Shown: positions 14,046 to 28,805, numbered from the stretch's first letter. The stretch is DNA of 64,000 nucleotides from Mermis nigrescens (GCA_036768485.1 JAVLUZ010000142.1:1763904-1827903), one strand, 5' to 3'. Made by a program: numbers and translations. Notes: a model not told the origin generated them from the letters alone.

Positions 14046-16625
14046 CGTGTTTGGGGGACCTGAATTCTGAAGGCTTGATTGCCCGAAAAGTCCAAAAATA
14101 AAAAGGCCGAAAAATTGGTGTGCGCATTCGCATTTTTCGATGTGTTTTCGTGATTCCATCGAAGACTTAATTATGAAAAATGTTCAAAATGCGTAGGTTG
14201 TATCACAAGCTATAACGTACTCATAATTTCTTTATAAAGCGCTGGTTCAAAAAAGTTGCAAAAAGATTAGAATTTAGGAGTCGTGTACAAAATTTTTGAT
14301 ATCTGAGGCGATTCCTAACGTGGACATATCCGAAGAAATTTTGGAAAAAATAAGACGAAAATGAAGTAAAAATTTAAAAAATTATTTATTGCAATATTAA
14401 CCAAAAACGGCATCAACGACGACGTCTTTATGTTATTTTATACCTTTAACTGCCGTCTTCATAGGAACTGCATGTTAAAAGAAGCTAACCGAATGATTTA
14501 GACCGGCTCCCGACACGTCATGCTGTGTTCCATCCCATTCATTTCCACTGCCTATCCTGCCGCTTATTAATTGATCAATTATCTTGTGCACAATGATTAT
14601 CGAGCAAACAAGACCTGATCGCGAGCGGATTTGGGAATACATGGACGAAAATTTTGGCAATGGCGCAAAGAATTCGATCTGAAACAGTCTGATTAACTTT
14701 ACGGCATGACATAACATTTTCAGCTTATGTAAAACTCACGTATTTTTTACCAGACTCAGTTGTCCGTACTTTAGGCATTTGTATTTTCAGAATATAATAT
14801 GTAGATCAAATTTTCAACATATGATTTTTAATTTTCGGCTACTTTGTGTTCATGTCATCAGCAAAACACTCCGCCCTTAAAAGAAACAATTATCCCAATT
14901 TTCTAAATGGTCAAATTTTTACGGAACACAGTCGATTGAAAACCTAAATTTTTAGAATTTCCAAGCTATTAATTTATTTCGAGTATTCTTTTCGCAGAGT
15001 ATTGTTTTTGATTAAAAGGATACATCTGTGCTGTTTCTGGAGAATCTATAAATTCTGCCTTTTTTCCTTGATTCAGTGTTTTCACTTAACGCACTGCTGT
15101 CGTCATAGCTTGTCGTTCATTTTAGCAGTATCTCTTTTGAGAGGGTAAGCTTCGAGTAATTTAATCTATTTCACGAAAACTTGTGCGGGGCTCTGTTATT
15201 TCCAGAAAGTCAACAGTGAAAAAATTATGCGCGGTAAAAATTCATTATTGGTACCTATACACAATGGCGTAATTACTACAGGAACTACATTTTTAATCCA
15301 TTTACACTGATTCAAAAATTGCAATCTATGCACATGGTTTCGTGAAATAAATTATTAATTTTCCGAGCTTGTGGTTTTAAAAAGCATATCAATTTATTAG
15401 TAGTGTACAATTTAAGAGTTAATGTTGTACGTACACACGTAGATGTGCTTTAATCTTTAAATATGGTCAACCATGTTTCTAGGATGTAAGCTGCAACATT
15501 GGTTAGAGCTTGTCCGGAAATGTGATAGGTACCTAATCTATGAGTGTGAATCTTGATTTTTGAATTTTATGCAAATCACTTTATTCAAAAGAAAGCCCTG
15601 CATAACGCTCAAACAGATTGATAGGGTTAAACAAACATACGGGCATGTCCAGTAAGTAATTATGATCTGATTTGCATAAAGAAAAATAGACAGAACACAC
15701 CCGGTCGCATTTTTAAAGTTACGATAAAAGAGGAAAACTGCAATCACAAATCTGCATAATACGAGGGATGTTATAAAAGTTCGTTTTAGCTGTTTGATAA
15801 CTTTTTCTGTATAAGAGATATCAAGATATGGTTTTTTGCATATGGTGACGCAAATTCTGCTTTACATTACTAACGTCACTATTTTTTCTATCTTTTTTCA
15901 GCTATTCTAGAAAAATTTTCTAAAATACCTCACTTCTTTCGTTAAGAAAAACAACTTTTATCTTGTCGCAGCCTATATTACCGGCATTTAATGCACGACA
16001 CACATGTAAAAAATATATGACACTAAGATCCTACTTTGCCCTACTTTCTTATTTTCGGGAGAAAAGCCACACATTGGCAACAACTAGGCGAACACGAATA
16101 ATTTTTAGAAGATCTCACTCAATATGCCCTAGGACAATCTTTTCGGATCTTGTTTTTCTACGAATTAAAAAAATATGAAATAAAAGGTAAACTCATCTCC
16201 ATCAGGAAAATCAAAGTATTTAAATAATGCATGAGCGGCAGCCGAATTCTGTGGGGGTCCGAGTGCTTAGTAAATAGAACCATTCTCTTTAAAAATTTTA
16301 GCACATTGTGACAAATTCGTTGTATTAAAATTTGTAACTTAAATTCTAAATAAATTAAAATTATTTTACGAAAAAATTCTCGTAAGTATAATATTATTTT
16401 GTCCTTTGCATTACTAAGTTCACTTTACGAATAAAGATGAAATCAATTCTACTTAATTTAGAGAATTATTATGCCATTTGTATGGAAGAGGTTATTATCA
16501 GAGGGTGGACTTGCGAATTCACATGTGCATTCATGCCAAGTAAATATACATATAGCGCACTAAATACTTTTGTATGGCAAGCGTTAGTGAGGTTCGGTAG
16601 TCTGGGTCCAGAAATTATCATATAA
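14046..16625. other. Non-coding duplicated DNA downstream of the GPCR
   Basis: No credible gene. The stretch is matched by 32458-34566 and 55151-55943 in copy 2. The point where copy 2 is interrupted by the Polinton-containing insertion corresponds to 16128-16145 here. Confidence 0.7.
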
Positions 16626-17311
16626 AGCCTCGTATCCAGGATATTTCATTGAGGGATTGCAAACTCTGAAGTCTGATGTCTTTAGAACCATTAGGAGTCA
16701 ACAAAAAATAAGAACCTTTTTGAGCTTTTCTCGATGAGCTGTGAACAATGGCGTAGAAAAATTTTCAGAATAATTTTAATAATTTCTCACTTTGTTTCAT
16801 AATCATACAAACTAAATTTATCATTCAAACTGCTTGCATAACCGATTTCCTATCACTCAATTCTAATACAACTACTCAACTTTTGTTTTTGTACTCAATC
16901 TTTCTGTTTTGCAAACAAAAACAATAGAGAAAATGAATAATTATGTGCGAAAAATTCGAAATGTCCTCTAACTTAAATTTCAGCAGTTTTATGCTGGTTT
17001 CAATGGCAAAAAGTGTACATAATCAATAAATCCGGCGCGAAGCACCGAAAAATTTGGACGTTTTAATGCTCTTGTAATCAATTTCGAATTTTTTTAAAGA
17101 CAAGAAATGCAAGTTTTATCTCGCAGAAAATTTCATCAAGAAAAAGATGTTAAAATGTAGAAAATTATCGTTTTAATTGGATTAATGGCGCGAAGCACCA
17201 AAAATTTGAGCATTTTTACGCTGGGAACATCAAAAACTTTTACACTTTCATACTTGAAAACTATAAAAACAATTTCAGGGGGATCCCCCCACCCCTAGAT
17301 ACGGGCCTGCA
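16626..17311. repeat. MITE-like element with short inverted ends
   Basis: It begins GCCTCGTATCCAGG and ends CCTAGATACGGGCC after a G/C-rich run, giving inverted ends of about 14 bp with mismatches. The same element is at 59646-60335 in copy 2, so it was present before duplication. It contains two copies of the GGCGCGAAGCACC motif. No coding capacity. Confidence 0.55.
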
Positions 17312-20300
17312 TGTGTCAAACAATCAGGTAGAAATCAATGGTAAGGTGCTACAAATATAACTTTTTGGCATCTTTCTGCAGCTCTATCTACCACCAGAGA
17401 TACAATGCAAAAGAAGTTTCTAAAATTTTCTCATGAATTGTAGATTCATGAAAATTATGCTCTGCGCAGCTTTGCCAGATTTGGAACACAAACATATCCG
17501 TCGCCCTTTTCTCTTTGCAGCAGAATCCCTGCCAATGGAAGTTTTTTAGTTACTCTTCATAAAAATGCAAATCAAACACTTTGACCTTTCATCAGCATAT
17601 TGATTTCTTTTATTTGAATTCTCAGCAGCATATATAAAAAACGAGAAAAAACAGCAAGTGTAAGAAACCGTAATAAATGTTATATCTATGTGATGATTTC
17701 ATGGTGACTACAATCAGTCATGAGTGGGAGTGTGTGAGCGTGGTCCGTGGATTATAAATAAGCAGAAGCCAAATTCTGGGCCTAAGGGAGAAAAATCGCT
17801 ATAGCATAATACAAAAAATTCAATACTGGAGGAGGTCTATTATTTTCGGGGCTCCACCAGATTCTCGGGAGATACCATCAAATTTCCAGACTTCCATGCC
17901 CGATTGTGGTGTGCACCATCGAAAGAATACAGAATACACCCCTAAATTGAATGTCTTAAAAGTTTTCCGGCTTTTTCACGATTTTTTGATGCCAATGGAG
18001 GGAGCTTGTTGAGAAGCGTAAAAAACCAGCATTTTTCCCATTCCATCATTTTTTGGCATTCTCCTAATATGTTCACTATCTTGGATAATTTGGTCGCATT
18101 TGTACGTTTTCTTGAAGGTGCTTGGAAGATGAGCACTTGACCCTATTGAATTTAGCGGAATTGATGTGACTGCAGAGCTGTCGATTTATCAAAATATCGC
18201 ATCAAATTGTGCTGTTTTGAGCATTTGTAAGTAAGTTTTGCTTCAAAAAATGACAACTCTTAGGCTTTTTGCACCATATATTTGTTCTTTAACTATATTT
18301 AATTCAACGTACTTGAATTTTTTCAGTTTTTTTTCTGGAGAGAATAAGCATCGTTTGGAAGCCTTGAAAACAGTGCATTCCACATGTGCCTATCATCATT
18401 TAACCAGAAAGTGAGACGTTATAGAAGTTTTGCGGGCTGACCCCAAAATGGTCACTGCCCATGTATCAATATGAACCACAGTTAACATCGCCTTCCATTT
18501 TTTTGATATAGATTGTGCTCTTAAGCATTCAACTATAACTTTCATAATGAGGAACCGATTTTATGAGCACAATCGCGCAGTAAGTGTTTTAACAGTCATT
18601 TTTTATTATCACTAATTTACCTTAACTTGACTATATTCCATAGGTAAAAATAATTCAAAGGTCAGAGACTTTGAAATTTATTTCCCTGTAAAATGAAACA
18701 TATAGTGTCTTGCAAACTCACTTTTTTATGAATTTTTCGGGCTCAATGCGTTGTGATGACCCAATTGACAAATTTAAATTTGTAATAAGTTTTATTTTTC
18801 GAAAAATTCATAAACAGTAGATGCACTTTGGTACAGTATTTTCTACGCATTTAAACTTTTATACTTTATTTGAGTATTAAATTGTGAAGGATGTTCTTAA
18901 CTTTTAATTTTTTTGGGACAGAAAATTTCTTTTCATTCTAAACTCCTGCTTTCCTACAAAGCATAAATTAAATATTGTCAACCTGGCTCTTCAAAAGTTG
19001 TATCAAATTAATATTATGATCATATAAATAATGTGTCAAATAGCCTGTTCTCAGATTTCTACGGAAAACGCATGGAAAATATGCAACCTTAGAACATTAG
19101 AACAAAAGAATTTTTTATGTGTGTGAATCGTCTCAGAAATCATAGAATAGAAAAATCTTCAAATGAGATAATTCTGAATGATAAACGTTCTAAAAACGTC
19201 TATTTAAAAATCTAGAGTATAGCTTTATCTATCAGAAGGTTTTGCAATGAATCTCCCAAAATGTGAAGTGTTGATGAAATCGTTTGATAATTCTTGATCT
19301 TTAGGAACATACAGCATCATGCAGTCAGACTTTATATTTGTTAATGCTTGACACCTAACATCTCTTTCATTAATGGATTCCAAAAGAAAAACAAAAGTTA
19401 TATAATTCTAAAATTATAACTGAAAATATAAAAAAACTGAAATTTCTAGTTGCGCGGGTTCACGCAGTAAGTACAGTGCGGTGCCTAATCTTGTTTCAAC
19501 CACATGAAAAAGTGATATAGAGAAATGCTGTTTGTTACAACAAGAAATTGTCATTTTAAAAAGCAGTTCTAGTAAAAGTTCCTCTATAAAAATTTGGAAT
19601 TGTGAAATTTTCAATCCTTTGTTGAAATTTTCCTCAATATCCTATAGGTTTATGCTGTAATAGTCCTTTGACTGCTCCGCTTGGAATGAAGTTCTGGAAA
19701 ATGGAATGTTTTACCTTGTTAATTAAGATGTTAAATTCTGAGCCGTCAAGTTTTTAAATTCCTTCGTTTAAGCTCATCTTTTGATGCATTTCCTCTGTTT
19801 TGACTCGAGTTAATCACAAGTTTTATCCCAATGTAGTTTGACAGCATAATTCTACCATCAATTTTCTGGCAAAGAAAATTTTACGGAGTATTCAATTTTT
19901 TGGTAAGAGCGGCAAAGATTTTAAAAAAAATGTAGTCGATAATTTGTAACCTCTACAAATTGTACTACAAGGCTTAAAAATGGAAATTCAGAATGACTCT
20001 TATGCTAGAAGCGGAAATGATGGATCATTAATAAGTCAGAAATTTCTCTATTTTGTCAAAAAATTGGGTGTAAAAATGCTGACTACAAAATATTCAAAAG
20101 CAAATTTCATGCGAAATTCGGTGAATCTATGTGTAGTAGAAGAAACAACGAGCTTTAAAAGACTGTTTAACACAGAAAACGACAATGTATTACAAATGTT
20201 AATCTCGAACCTAAAAACTAACTGAACAATCAACAAATCAGCCTTCTTGTTTGACTAAATTGTGACCATGCTTGGAATTTCTAGTTGTACATATTTAGTA

Positions 20301-20465
20301 TTGTCTACTTTTGTCATTCAGCTTGCTGGCTAGTCATCAAGACAAGACTTTAAAGATACTGCGTTATTTAGATTGAAATCACCCTAATTGATGATAATTA
20401 GTGTATCGAATTCGATTTGGCACAGAAACGTTTGTTCGCTATATTTAACATCAAAGTGCATAGCA
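17312..20465. other. Non-coding duplicated DNA
   Basis: AT-rich with no supported gene; matched by about 60340-63478 in copy 2. It includes a diverged R1-like repeat at about 17760-17925 (copy 2: about 60780-60940). Confidence 0.6.
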
Positions 20466-20750
20466 TAGGTGGGTAGCACCGAAATTCTGGGGGGATGAAA
20501 AAATTTCTGGATGAGGGGTGAAATAATTTTCAAAGGTCAAAAAATGGTCTTAAAAATGATCGTATGGCGAAAAAACACCATTTTCAGATGTTTCTCATCG
20601 AGCACTATTCAATGCCATCAATAAATCGCTAGAAAAGCAACAAAAAAATTTTAAAAATTCAATTCTTGGGGGGGGGTATTTTGATTTCTGGGGAGAATTC
20701 CAACTTCTGGAAGGTGCTTACCCTCGAAAACCCCCTCACGACCACGTGTG
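20466..20750 (+). mobile_element. R1 interspersed element, recent insertion in copy 1
   Basis: 285 bp beginning TAGGTGGGTAGCACCGAAAT and ending CACGTGTG, flanked by ATAGCA on both sides (20460-20465, 20751-20756). Copy 2 has the unoccupied site (single ATAGCA at about 63479). There are no terminal inverted repeats and no open frame. The form fits a SINE or another non-autonomous element. Confidence 0.8.
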
Positions 20751-23700
20751 ATAGCAAGGCTAGCGTTAGTCTATTTCATTTTCCACTGGAGATCAGAGTT
20801 TTTATGATTTTTCTTATGTCCTTGCCAAAAATTTGTAGTTTCTAAAAGAGTAGAATTTTCAAGTGTCGATTTGGAACTTTCTTATAAAACAGCGAAAATG
20901 AATAATCGACAGTTTCGAGTCAGAGAAAGGGTGACTTGGAAAGCTCAGGCGAACAAATACGCATATCGAGAATAAGACTGGAACTTCTAAGCCTTTAAAA
21001 CTAAAAGTATATGATCTTCATCTCTAAAAATTAATCGAAAACTCTTTGATTTTAAAAATGAAGTATTTGATTTTTCGATCATAAAATGCATTTCATTAAA
21101 CCTGGCTTTTACTTTTGAATTATATGAGCATGTAGATCTTAACTTTGTGCCTTTAGAAATTTGTTATCGTATTATTTGGCGTAATTTTAGCACCTTAACA
21201 CCTCATGGAATTTATCTTTATTCTTTCGAAGTATCATTGAAAATATGCTTCCCCTCAGTCTTGATTTGCAGTCTATAATTAACTTTAACAATCTAAAAGC
21301 AATCTTTTGTACAGTCTTCGTTGTTCAAACATCTAGAATAATGAAGTCAGTCATGCTTAAATCTGTTGACGGCTGCATTGATTAACATAACTAAGTGCAT
21401 ACATGCGTTAGCGGACCCTAAATTCTACGGTGTTCAAAAAATATCCAGTAAAAAAGTGCATTGCATAAAAAGCTAAGCATATGGTGCTGAATGCAGTTTT
21501 TATTGCCTTCTGTTGAGCTGTGTTAGTATCAAGAAGTCGTTGAAAACGAGGGTCTTCCAAAATTGCGGATCTTTTGCATTTTGGGCTTCCCTAAAATTAA
21601 AAAATTGAATTCTTCGGGAAAAATAAGGCAAAATGCAGGTTAAGAACCAAATAGAATAGAAAATCTTGTTGGAAGCGCTCTAAATTGATTAAGGTCTGTA
21701 AAGAAAGACAGTTGCAATGCTATTTTAGCATTTATACCAATTTTTGACATCTTCCAGCCCAAAAAAGCTCTATATTTGACCAATCAAATCGGCTGGCCGC
21801 CAGACCGTCCGTGATGTGTATGCATATCTGACCCTCCAGTAGTATCCCATGCTGACGCAGCTGTAGTGTAGAAACAATCTAAATATGTATCTTGCTGTCA
21901 TTATCTATTAAAAAGACCTATGCAGACGAAATATAGTAAAGTACAACGTCAAATTTTATAACTTGTATTCACAACGGATTGTGGAGGAATGTCCATACCT
22001 CCAGAGTTGAAACAACTCTCTCTCCTTTATTTGATTAGAAGCATGCTATTAATTTTTTTGAAATTTTCCTGTGTTTACCCGCGATCTTGTGATGTATATC
22101 GACAAACCTCGATTCAAAAAATCAAAAATTGTGTTTTTTCTTTCTACTTTGGCACTCTAAGAACATTTAGAAGTTGTCGGATTTTTCCTAGTCAAAATTG
22201 CGGCTGTATCATATAGCCATATGTACACAATTGAGTGATTTTGTGAGTTTGTTGTTTTGCTGGTCACCTTTTTAATAAAAATGCCCCTTTTCTTTATCCT
22301 GTCTTGTTTTCTCATTTTTTTTCTATTTTTTCCTGGAAATTTACAAGATTACATCCGACTTTGTCATGAATTTATTTTTCCTTATTGAAGGTATCATTGC
22401 TGACAAAATAATGCATACATGACCTGTTGTGATGTTGTTGGTGTGATCAGGAGAGAAGTAAAGGATAATATATGTATACGTGCAAAAATATTCTTGACCG
22501 GCAGAAACTTTATACAATTATAGCAAAAATGATTTATTTGTGATTTTGTGTGCCTACGCAGTGATTAATACATGTCAATGCGAGTGCAAATCAATGTAAA
22601 TTAATCTTCATATTTCTCAAAATCAAAAAGTTTATTCAATGATATTTGTAAATTATTGGCGAAAACTAACCGCTGTTCAGCGCATGTGCGCTTAAAATTC
22701 AAAACTGCAATCCTACTTTAATAACAAAACAGATTTAAAAACTTCAAAATACTTAGGCGAGAGGGAACAAAAAGTAACGTTTCATTTTGTCTCACGTCAT
22801 CTAGTGAAATTACAAGAATCACGGAGGTGCATTCCAGATGTTCAAAATTCCTGAAACTAGTCAAGAAAGTTCATTGCATCGACCAGGAGTAAGTGCGGAA
22901 ATCCTAGATATTTATTAAATTGAACATAGCCGTCAAAATACAATTTTTACGATAAATAAATCAATTGAATTTTTTAAACCAATTTGGTTCAAAAAGATTA
23001 AAAATCCTAATAATTATGGTAAAATCAACATTATCAGTTCTAATTGGATCAGCATAATGTCCGCTTGAGTTAATTTTCCAAAACACTCCCGACAAAAGCT
23101 TGTGTCTGCCTAGACGATACAAGAATGCAATTTTTATTGACTTTATAAATTTTTTAAACTTATCAATCACATTATCGAAGAACCAAAACATTATTGCAAA
23201 TTATGTAGATAAATAGGGCTAAATATTGGCAAATGAAGATATTAGCAAGAGCTCAAAACGTTTTTTCGCCTCACAAAACAGTCAAAAATTCATTTTTATG
23301 GAAATATTTCCATATTAAACAAAATAAATCGCCAAAAGTCTCACAGTATATACATAAAAGTAAGCTCTAATTAGCTAGGACGTTGTCCTAGTTCACAGTA
23401 ACGCGTGGAATCTATACATAAATTAGATCAAAAAACTTGCTTCATGGAAGTTTTCCGCTCAAAAATTCAAAAGGTTACGTCGATATGGAGACGGGTCCAG
23501 TCGCATCAGTGTGTAATACATTTCTATTTACCTCATTCAACGACTCCATAGTAAATAAATCGGTTATACATAACTCATTAAAATTATTTTAATTGAAATC
23601 TTGCACAATTTATGAACAAAGATCGCACACTTTCATATTCGTTCGCATAAGGTTGTCGAAGAGGTGTATTATTTTTTTGAAAAGACAAAAAATTGTTTCC

Positions 23701-24324
23701 GTTGATCTTACTTTATATGTATATTATGCAGAATGTCTGTTTTACATACTTATCTACATAAGTAGGGCATCAATCTGCCTTTTAGAGTCAACGTCTTAGA
23801 GTATTGATTCGAACTGTGATTTGTCAAAGAATAATCATACCAGAATTTAAGCGTTAAATAATTTTAGCGCTGAACATCATGGTGCAATTTATTAAGTCTT
23901 AAAATTAGAATCCGTAGCACGGCACAACTATGATAAAGTCGCCTATTTTGTCCGTTTTTGCTATAATTTTTTTCACTTCTACCAAAATTCTTATTAATGC
24001 GTGTACTCGGTCTACTAGACTAGTGACATTCATGTAATATTCATTTTCACAATTTATCATTCATTAAAAAGGCAAAACGTCAATGCCTTGACATATTCAT
24101 TATATTTATTATATCCAGCCAGCAGCTCTATCTTTTATATGTTCTTAATGATTTATGTACGTCTATTATTTTTATTTCAGTTTTGTCTTTTTTCAACACT
24201 AGCTGTGCGAGAAGATATTCTGACAAAGGCCTCATTAGTTATCTCCAACTGAGTTCATTTTTTGCGGCAAATGTATTGTAAATTAAGCTCGATTATTTTC
24301 GTCCCTCACTGATCGTGTCATTGG
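20751..24324. other. Non-coding DNA
   Basis: AT-rich, with no gene, RNA gene or clear element recognised. Homology to copy 2 can be followed to about 21262, where the window's second copy ends. Confidence 0.5.
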
Positions 24325-24415
24325 GATTGTATCATATATAATTGTATCATATTTTGTATCATATATAATTCCATCATTATAATATTGTATCATATATAAT
24401 TCCATCATTATAATA
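24325..24415. repeat. Short tandem repeat
   Basis: Repeats of GTATCATATATAATT, including two nearly perfect units of about 33 bp that add CCATCATTATAATATT. Confidence 0.85.
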
Positions 24416-27379
24416 AAACTGCGTCGAACATGAAATTCTCACAGAGCCCGTCACAAAATCAATGGAAAATTTTTTTCCATACTTTATAGATAATTTTCAT
24501 ATGCATCTGTGTTAGCTTAGCCATATCAAAAAGTACACTGGTATGGCTTGTTTCACGCACTTTTTATTTTGCCTTATCCTATCGGCATACTGTTGGCCAT
24601 AAGTTTGCCTTTTTTTCATCGGGCGGCATCCCGCAACTATCAAAATATTTGCATATGTGCTAAAATACATGCTTACTGTGGTCATGCATATGAAGCAACA
24701 AAAACCCGGTTGGGGTTGGATGGGGAAAAATAGCACGAGAAATTCAATTCTGGAAGGGTCTATCGATTTTTAGAGGGCTATTCAGATTCTCAAGGGGGAT
24801 ATAGACCACACATATGGCCTAAAGGAGGTCTGGGGATCTCTGGACCCCTCGCAATCTGAAAGACCCTGTCAGTGCTATTTTTGGAAATTTCCATCGAATA
24901 CTACACCTCACAATTTTATTGCTGCCTCATGTGCAGCCCAGAGCAAAGCCCTTGTTTGACTGTAAGAAATTTACAACGCGTGAACTTCTGTTGTCTCGTG
25001 ATCAGTAGTTTTTCTATTGGTTGGAAATGCAAGTAAAACAACTTTTTCTTGGACGAGAGCGAATATTAATGTAGTGAGTATCTTGGAACAACTAATTTTG
25101 ATTATTTTTCTGTTGACCTTCCGATTGATAAAATTAATTCTGCTTTACCTAATTATTGTGCTTTTCATTCAATTTATCCGATATAAAAATTGAGGCAGAA
25201 AATTTTCTTGTTTACTAAAAAATTCAGTTTCGATATTTTTTACCATTCAGAAAGCACATTAGTGATCACATCGAATCGTACGAAGAGTCATAATTGGATA
25301 AGAAATTGCAAAACGCATTATATCATAGACTTACATAATAAAATTACGATGTTTGAGGCCAAACATTTTATTAAGGAGAATTATCAGTAGTCAGATCCAT
25401 TCCAAACAGCGATTAAATCCACTCAAGCTTGAGAAATCAGTTTCTATTATCGTCAGACTTAATCAATTACTACTAATGACAGATATTCGCAATATTTGGC
25501 TTATAAATACGCAGATCCTTGGAACCTCTTCCATTTACAGCGAGGCCCTGCTACTGTTGCTAATTTTCTTTACTATTACATACATATGCGTCAGAAAAAC
25601 AGTTTTCCATCACTCTAAAATTGATTTCTTGTCGAAAGTTTGAAGCTATCATAGATGCACACTATGGCCAGTATGAGGGTCAGCCAGAAAGTTTATTCGA
25701 TCCGAAGTGTTCTCAAAAGCAAGTATAAATTCTAAAATGAGCATTGAGACTCTGTTGATTTCCAGTTCTAATGACATAGAGCACTTTGCCTGAAAATTTT
25801 TCGTTTCTATGTTTGTATCTTATATTCTTATATTACGCCTTTTCTCATCAGAAAATTTGCCATTTTTTTAATTCTGGGAGTCTTGCGCCTTTGTCTTGAT
25901 TCGCCTAAAATGCATGTCTAAGTCGCTACATGTACGAGATACCAAAGTTTTGGGAAATCGATATTTCGTTCAAAAATGTCAAGAGCATACCTCCTGACCA
26001 GCGACCGAATTCTGAGGTCTGAATGGTTTAAAGGCCGGGAAATAAAGAAAAAACATGCCGAAAATTCAATTCTAGGGGTCTGCCGTAAAGTGTATGTGGT
26101 ATTTTTCATTCTTGGGGTCCATAGTTCATACCCTAAGTCCGTTGCACGCCCACTTGAAGGGAACAAGATTGTTTAAGTGTGCAAAAATATTCATTGACGT
26201 CGCTCATTAGACTCTTTGGCATTAAAAATAACAGAAAGAGCAAATAATTGAAATATAGAACTCGAGTGCTTAAATTAATTTTGCTGGGTATGCCAAAAGC
26301 TACTCGAAAGTTTAAGCCGAATTTGTTCACGACAGGTATTACATCACCAGTTGTATGGTTTTTTGATAACTTATGTACCGAGTGGTTAAAAAACTAATGG
26401 CATATTGATCCCTGTAGCATCTCTGATACTTGATCAAATTGAATGCAATTTAAGTTTTCTGAGAGCCTGTTACATCTGCAAGGAAGTGCTAAAGTTTGAA
26501 TTATAATGGCTGAATTGCTTTTGGTTTACACTAAATTAAGCAAAAGTCGTTTATTTTCGTCTTTTTTGTAGATTTTCGCCTAAATAAGCGCATCTTTACA
26601 ACAGTGTAACTCCCCAACAGAAAAAGATAATTAAACGCAGTTTACTTCAAATGAAGCCAAAATAATTTTTCTACTGCTCTGTTTATTTTTATTTTGAGAG
26701 ATTTAGTCCGTGCGGAACAGTAACATCTTTATCACGGGTTGTTGCATTCCTACATTAACGTTTTCAATTTGCCAGCAGTTGCCAAAATGTGCAACCTTTG
26801 AAAATGGATCAATTATTTTTGAGTCAATACCCTACAGTAAGTCGTACCCGTGATAGACAATTAAAAGCGCTCTGTAAAAAAGAAATTACATTTAAGTGTC
26901 TTAAAATTCAGTAAAGTTACAGGCTTTTATGGATAAATAATGCTTCTGTCAGACGCTTTCATTACTGAAAAACCACTTCTGCGTAATTCACTGTTGACCA
27001 ACAGCGGCTCAATCTGTATAAATAAAACTTTGGTATTTTCTTACAGAGGTCATAAGGTTCTTAAACAAAGCAAACCGCATTTCAATAGGTTAAGTATTAA
27101 AAAAGTTATAAGGTGCAATATGTAATTCGTTTTTTAGCCACCCTACATATTTTAAACAACGTTGTGTAAGCAACAAAATCATCGATTAGCGCATTAGCGC
27201 TTACCTGTAATATATCTAAAAACCCCCAACATATGTATGCCCCACAGCTATAACAGCACACAACTGAGAGAAGCGGTCTTTTTCAAACGATAGCTATTAA
27301 AAACATTTGCACATTATAACATAAAGCGATCATTGACAGTTTTCCTAACAATTTTCGGGCAATTCACTTGAAAACACTT
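24416..27379. other. Non-coding DNA with diverged R1-like repeats
   Basis: No supported gene. Diverged R1-like segments occur near 24730-24850 (GAAATTCAATTCTGG, GATTCTCAAGGGGGATAT) and 25995-26155 (CGACCGAATTCTGAGG, AAATTCAATTCTAGGGG). Confidence 0.5.
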
Positions 27380-28800
27380 CGGGTAACCAAATTTATTTAT
27401 AAAAGGTTGCAGATGAAGGATTGTTCAAACGTACTTTTCATCTCTAAAAATTTGCATTAGTTTTTGAGTTGGAGTGTAATGAGTCCTAAAATCTGGTGAC
27501 GAAAAAATATTTTTTAACTAATTTTTGCCTTTTTTAGTCTGACATTTCTCCGGTAATGAGTCGGAAAATTTTTTTAGACACCTGACCGCTTTCGTAAGAA
27601 GTAGATAGGGAGTTAGTTCAAGCGCTTTAAAGTTTACGCTTTGTTCTTCGACGAAAAAAGCGCGTTTTTACATTTAGTTTGCCAACTTCTTCGATTATGA
27701 GTCGAGTTGGGCAAATTAGTCTGAAATTAAAGCAAGGGTTACACTTTTCAAGATGCGCTTTTTTAAACTTTACACTGGGTTCAATTTGAAGCTGTACGCT
27801 TTAAACTCTGAGGTAAAAAAATTTTTCTGTCTGTTTTTTGTCTTTCAATTTTTAAATTTGTTAATCAAATCGTGCGAACTATTCTAAAAATAAAGTACGT
27901 ATTAGCGATTAATAAATGCACCTGTTTGCGTTTCTCTACACTTCATACTGGATTACTGCTGAAGGTTTGTAAAGTACCAGTTCTGTGGTAAAAAACGTTT
28001 TTGCAATAATTTTGATTGCTAACTTTTCCATCTATGACGTAGGATGTTCGGACTGAAGTAAAAATAAATAACTTCCTGAGGGTTACACATCGAAGTCGAT
28101 GAATTTCTTTACACTCGAATTTGAGTTAAATCTGAAGGGGATGTGTAAAGCTTAAATTCGGATTGAAAACATGTTTCTGCGTCGTGTTCGCCCTTATCTT
28201 CTTCTGATATGAGTCTAGCAATGACTATAAATTTAAGAATGCTTTATGGCTAAAGGCACACGCGTGCTATTGCTTGAATTAGTTCGTACTTAATGGAGAT
28301 GTAAACCAATTTGCACTAAGAGTTAATTCTGCCCTAGAGCGTGTGGGGGCATGGTCAATTTTCGAATTAATGCTATTCTTGACACGAAGATTATAAATCT
28401 CACAGTAAATCAGGATTACGAGCTCGACTGCAGTTACTTTAAAGTTTTTAGTTCCGCAAAGTATACACTGAAGGTTAAATTTAGGTCCAGGCCATTCTAC
28501 AAAGTAAACTTTTTACAAATGCTCGAAATGACATCAGGAGTACTAATCTAACATTAGATTTTCTTCGACTTATTCTTTGTGTGAAGTTTACACTAAAGAT
28601 TAATTCTAATTTTAAAACCTTGTGGAAGATAACTTCGAAAACCGTTCTCTATAACATCAAAATAATGAGTTTTGTGTGCAATCTAGATATTAATTTTACA
28701 GAGCAACCTCGTTTTCGGCATCGTTTTACTGTTTCATTTTATTCAGCAAGTGACTGTATGAGTTTACTGATTGATTTAAATATATCATGCTAACAAAAAG
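27380..28800. repeat. Satellite-like field with GTGTAAAG/CTTTACAC motifs
   Basis: Degenerate long-period repetition. It has recurrent GTAAAGTTTAC, CTTTACAC and GTGTAAAG words and recurrent 'TATGAGTC' segments after a TTCTTC run. The vocabulary matches 56930-59470. No genes. Confidence 0.55.
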
Positions 28801-28805
28801 TGAGT

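Larger units (their letters stand above)
10930..21262 (+). repeat. Segmental duplication, copy 1
   Basis: It is colinear with 30288-34566, then 55151-55943, then 59641-64000. The copies are nearly identical over long stretches and differ by substitutions, small indels and several insertions. Copy 1 has the hAT MITE (11704-12599) and an R1 repeat (20466-20750). Copy 2 has the Polinton, another R1 repeat, and a 3.7-kb insertion. Homology was still running at the window end, so the unit is longer than seen. Tandem duplication and two haplotypes placed in series are both possible. Confidence 0.9.

Noticed and set aside
25353..25643. 96-codon plus-strand frame with a hydrophobic segment
   Set aside because: AT-rich composition, no splice or family support; consistent with chance.
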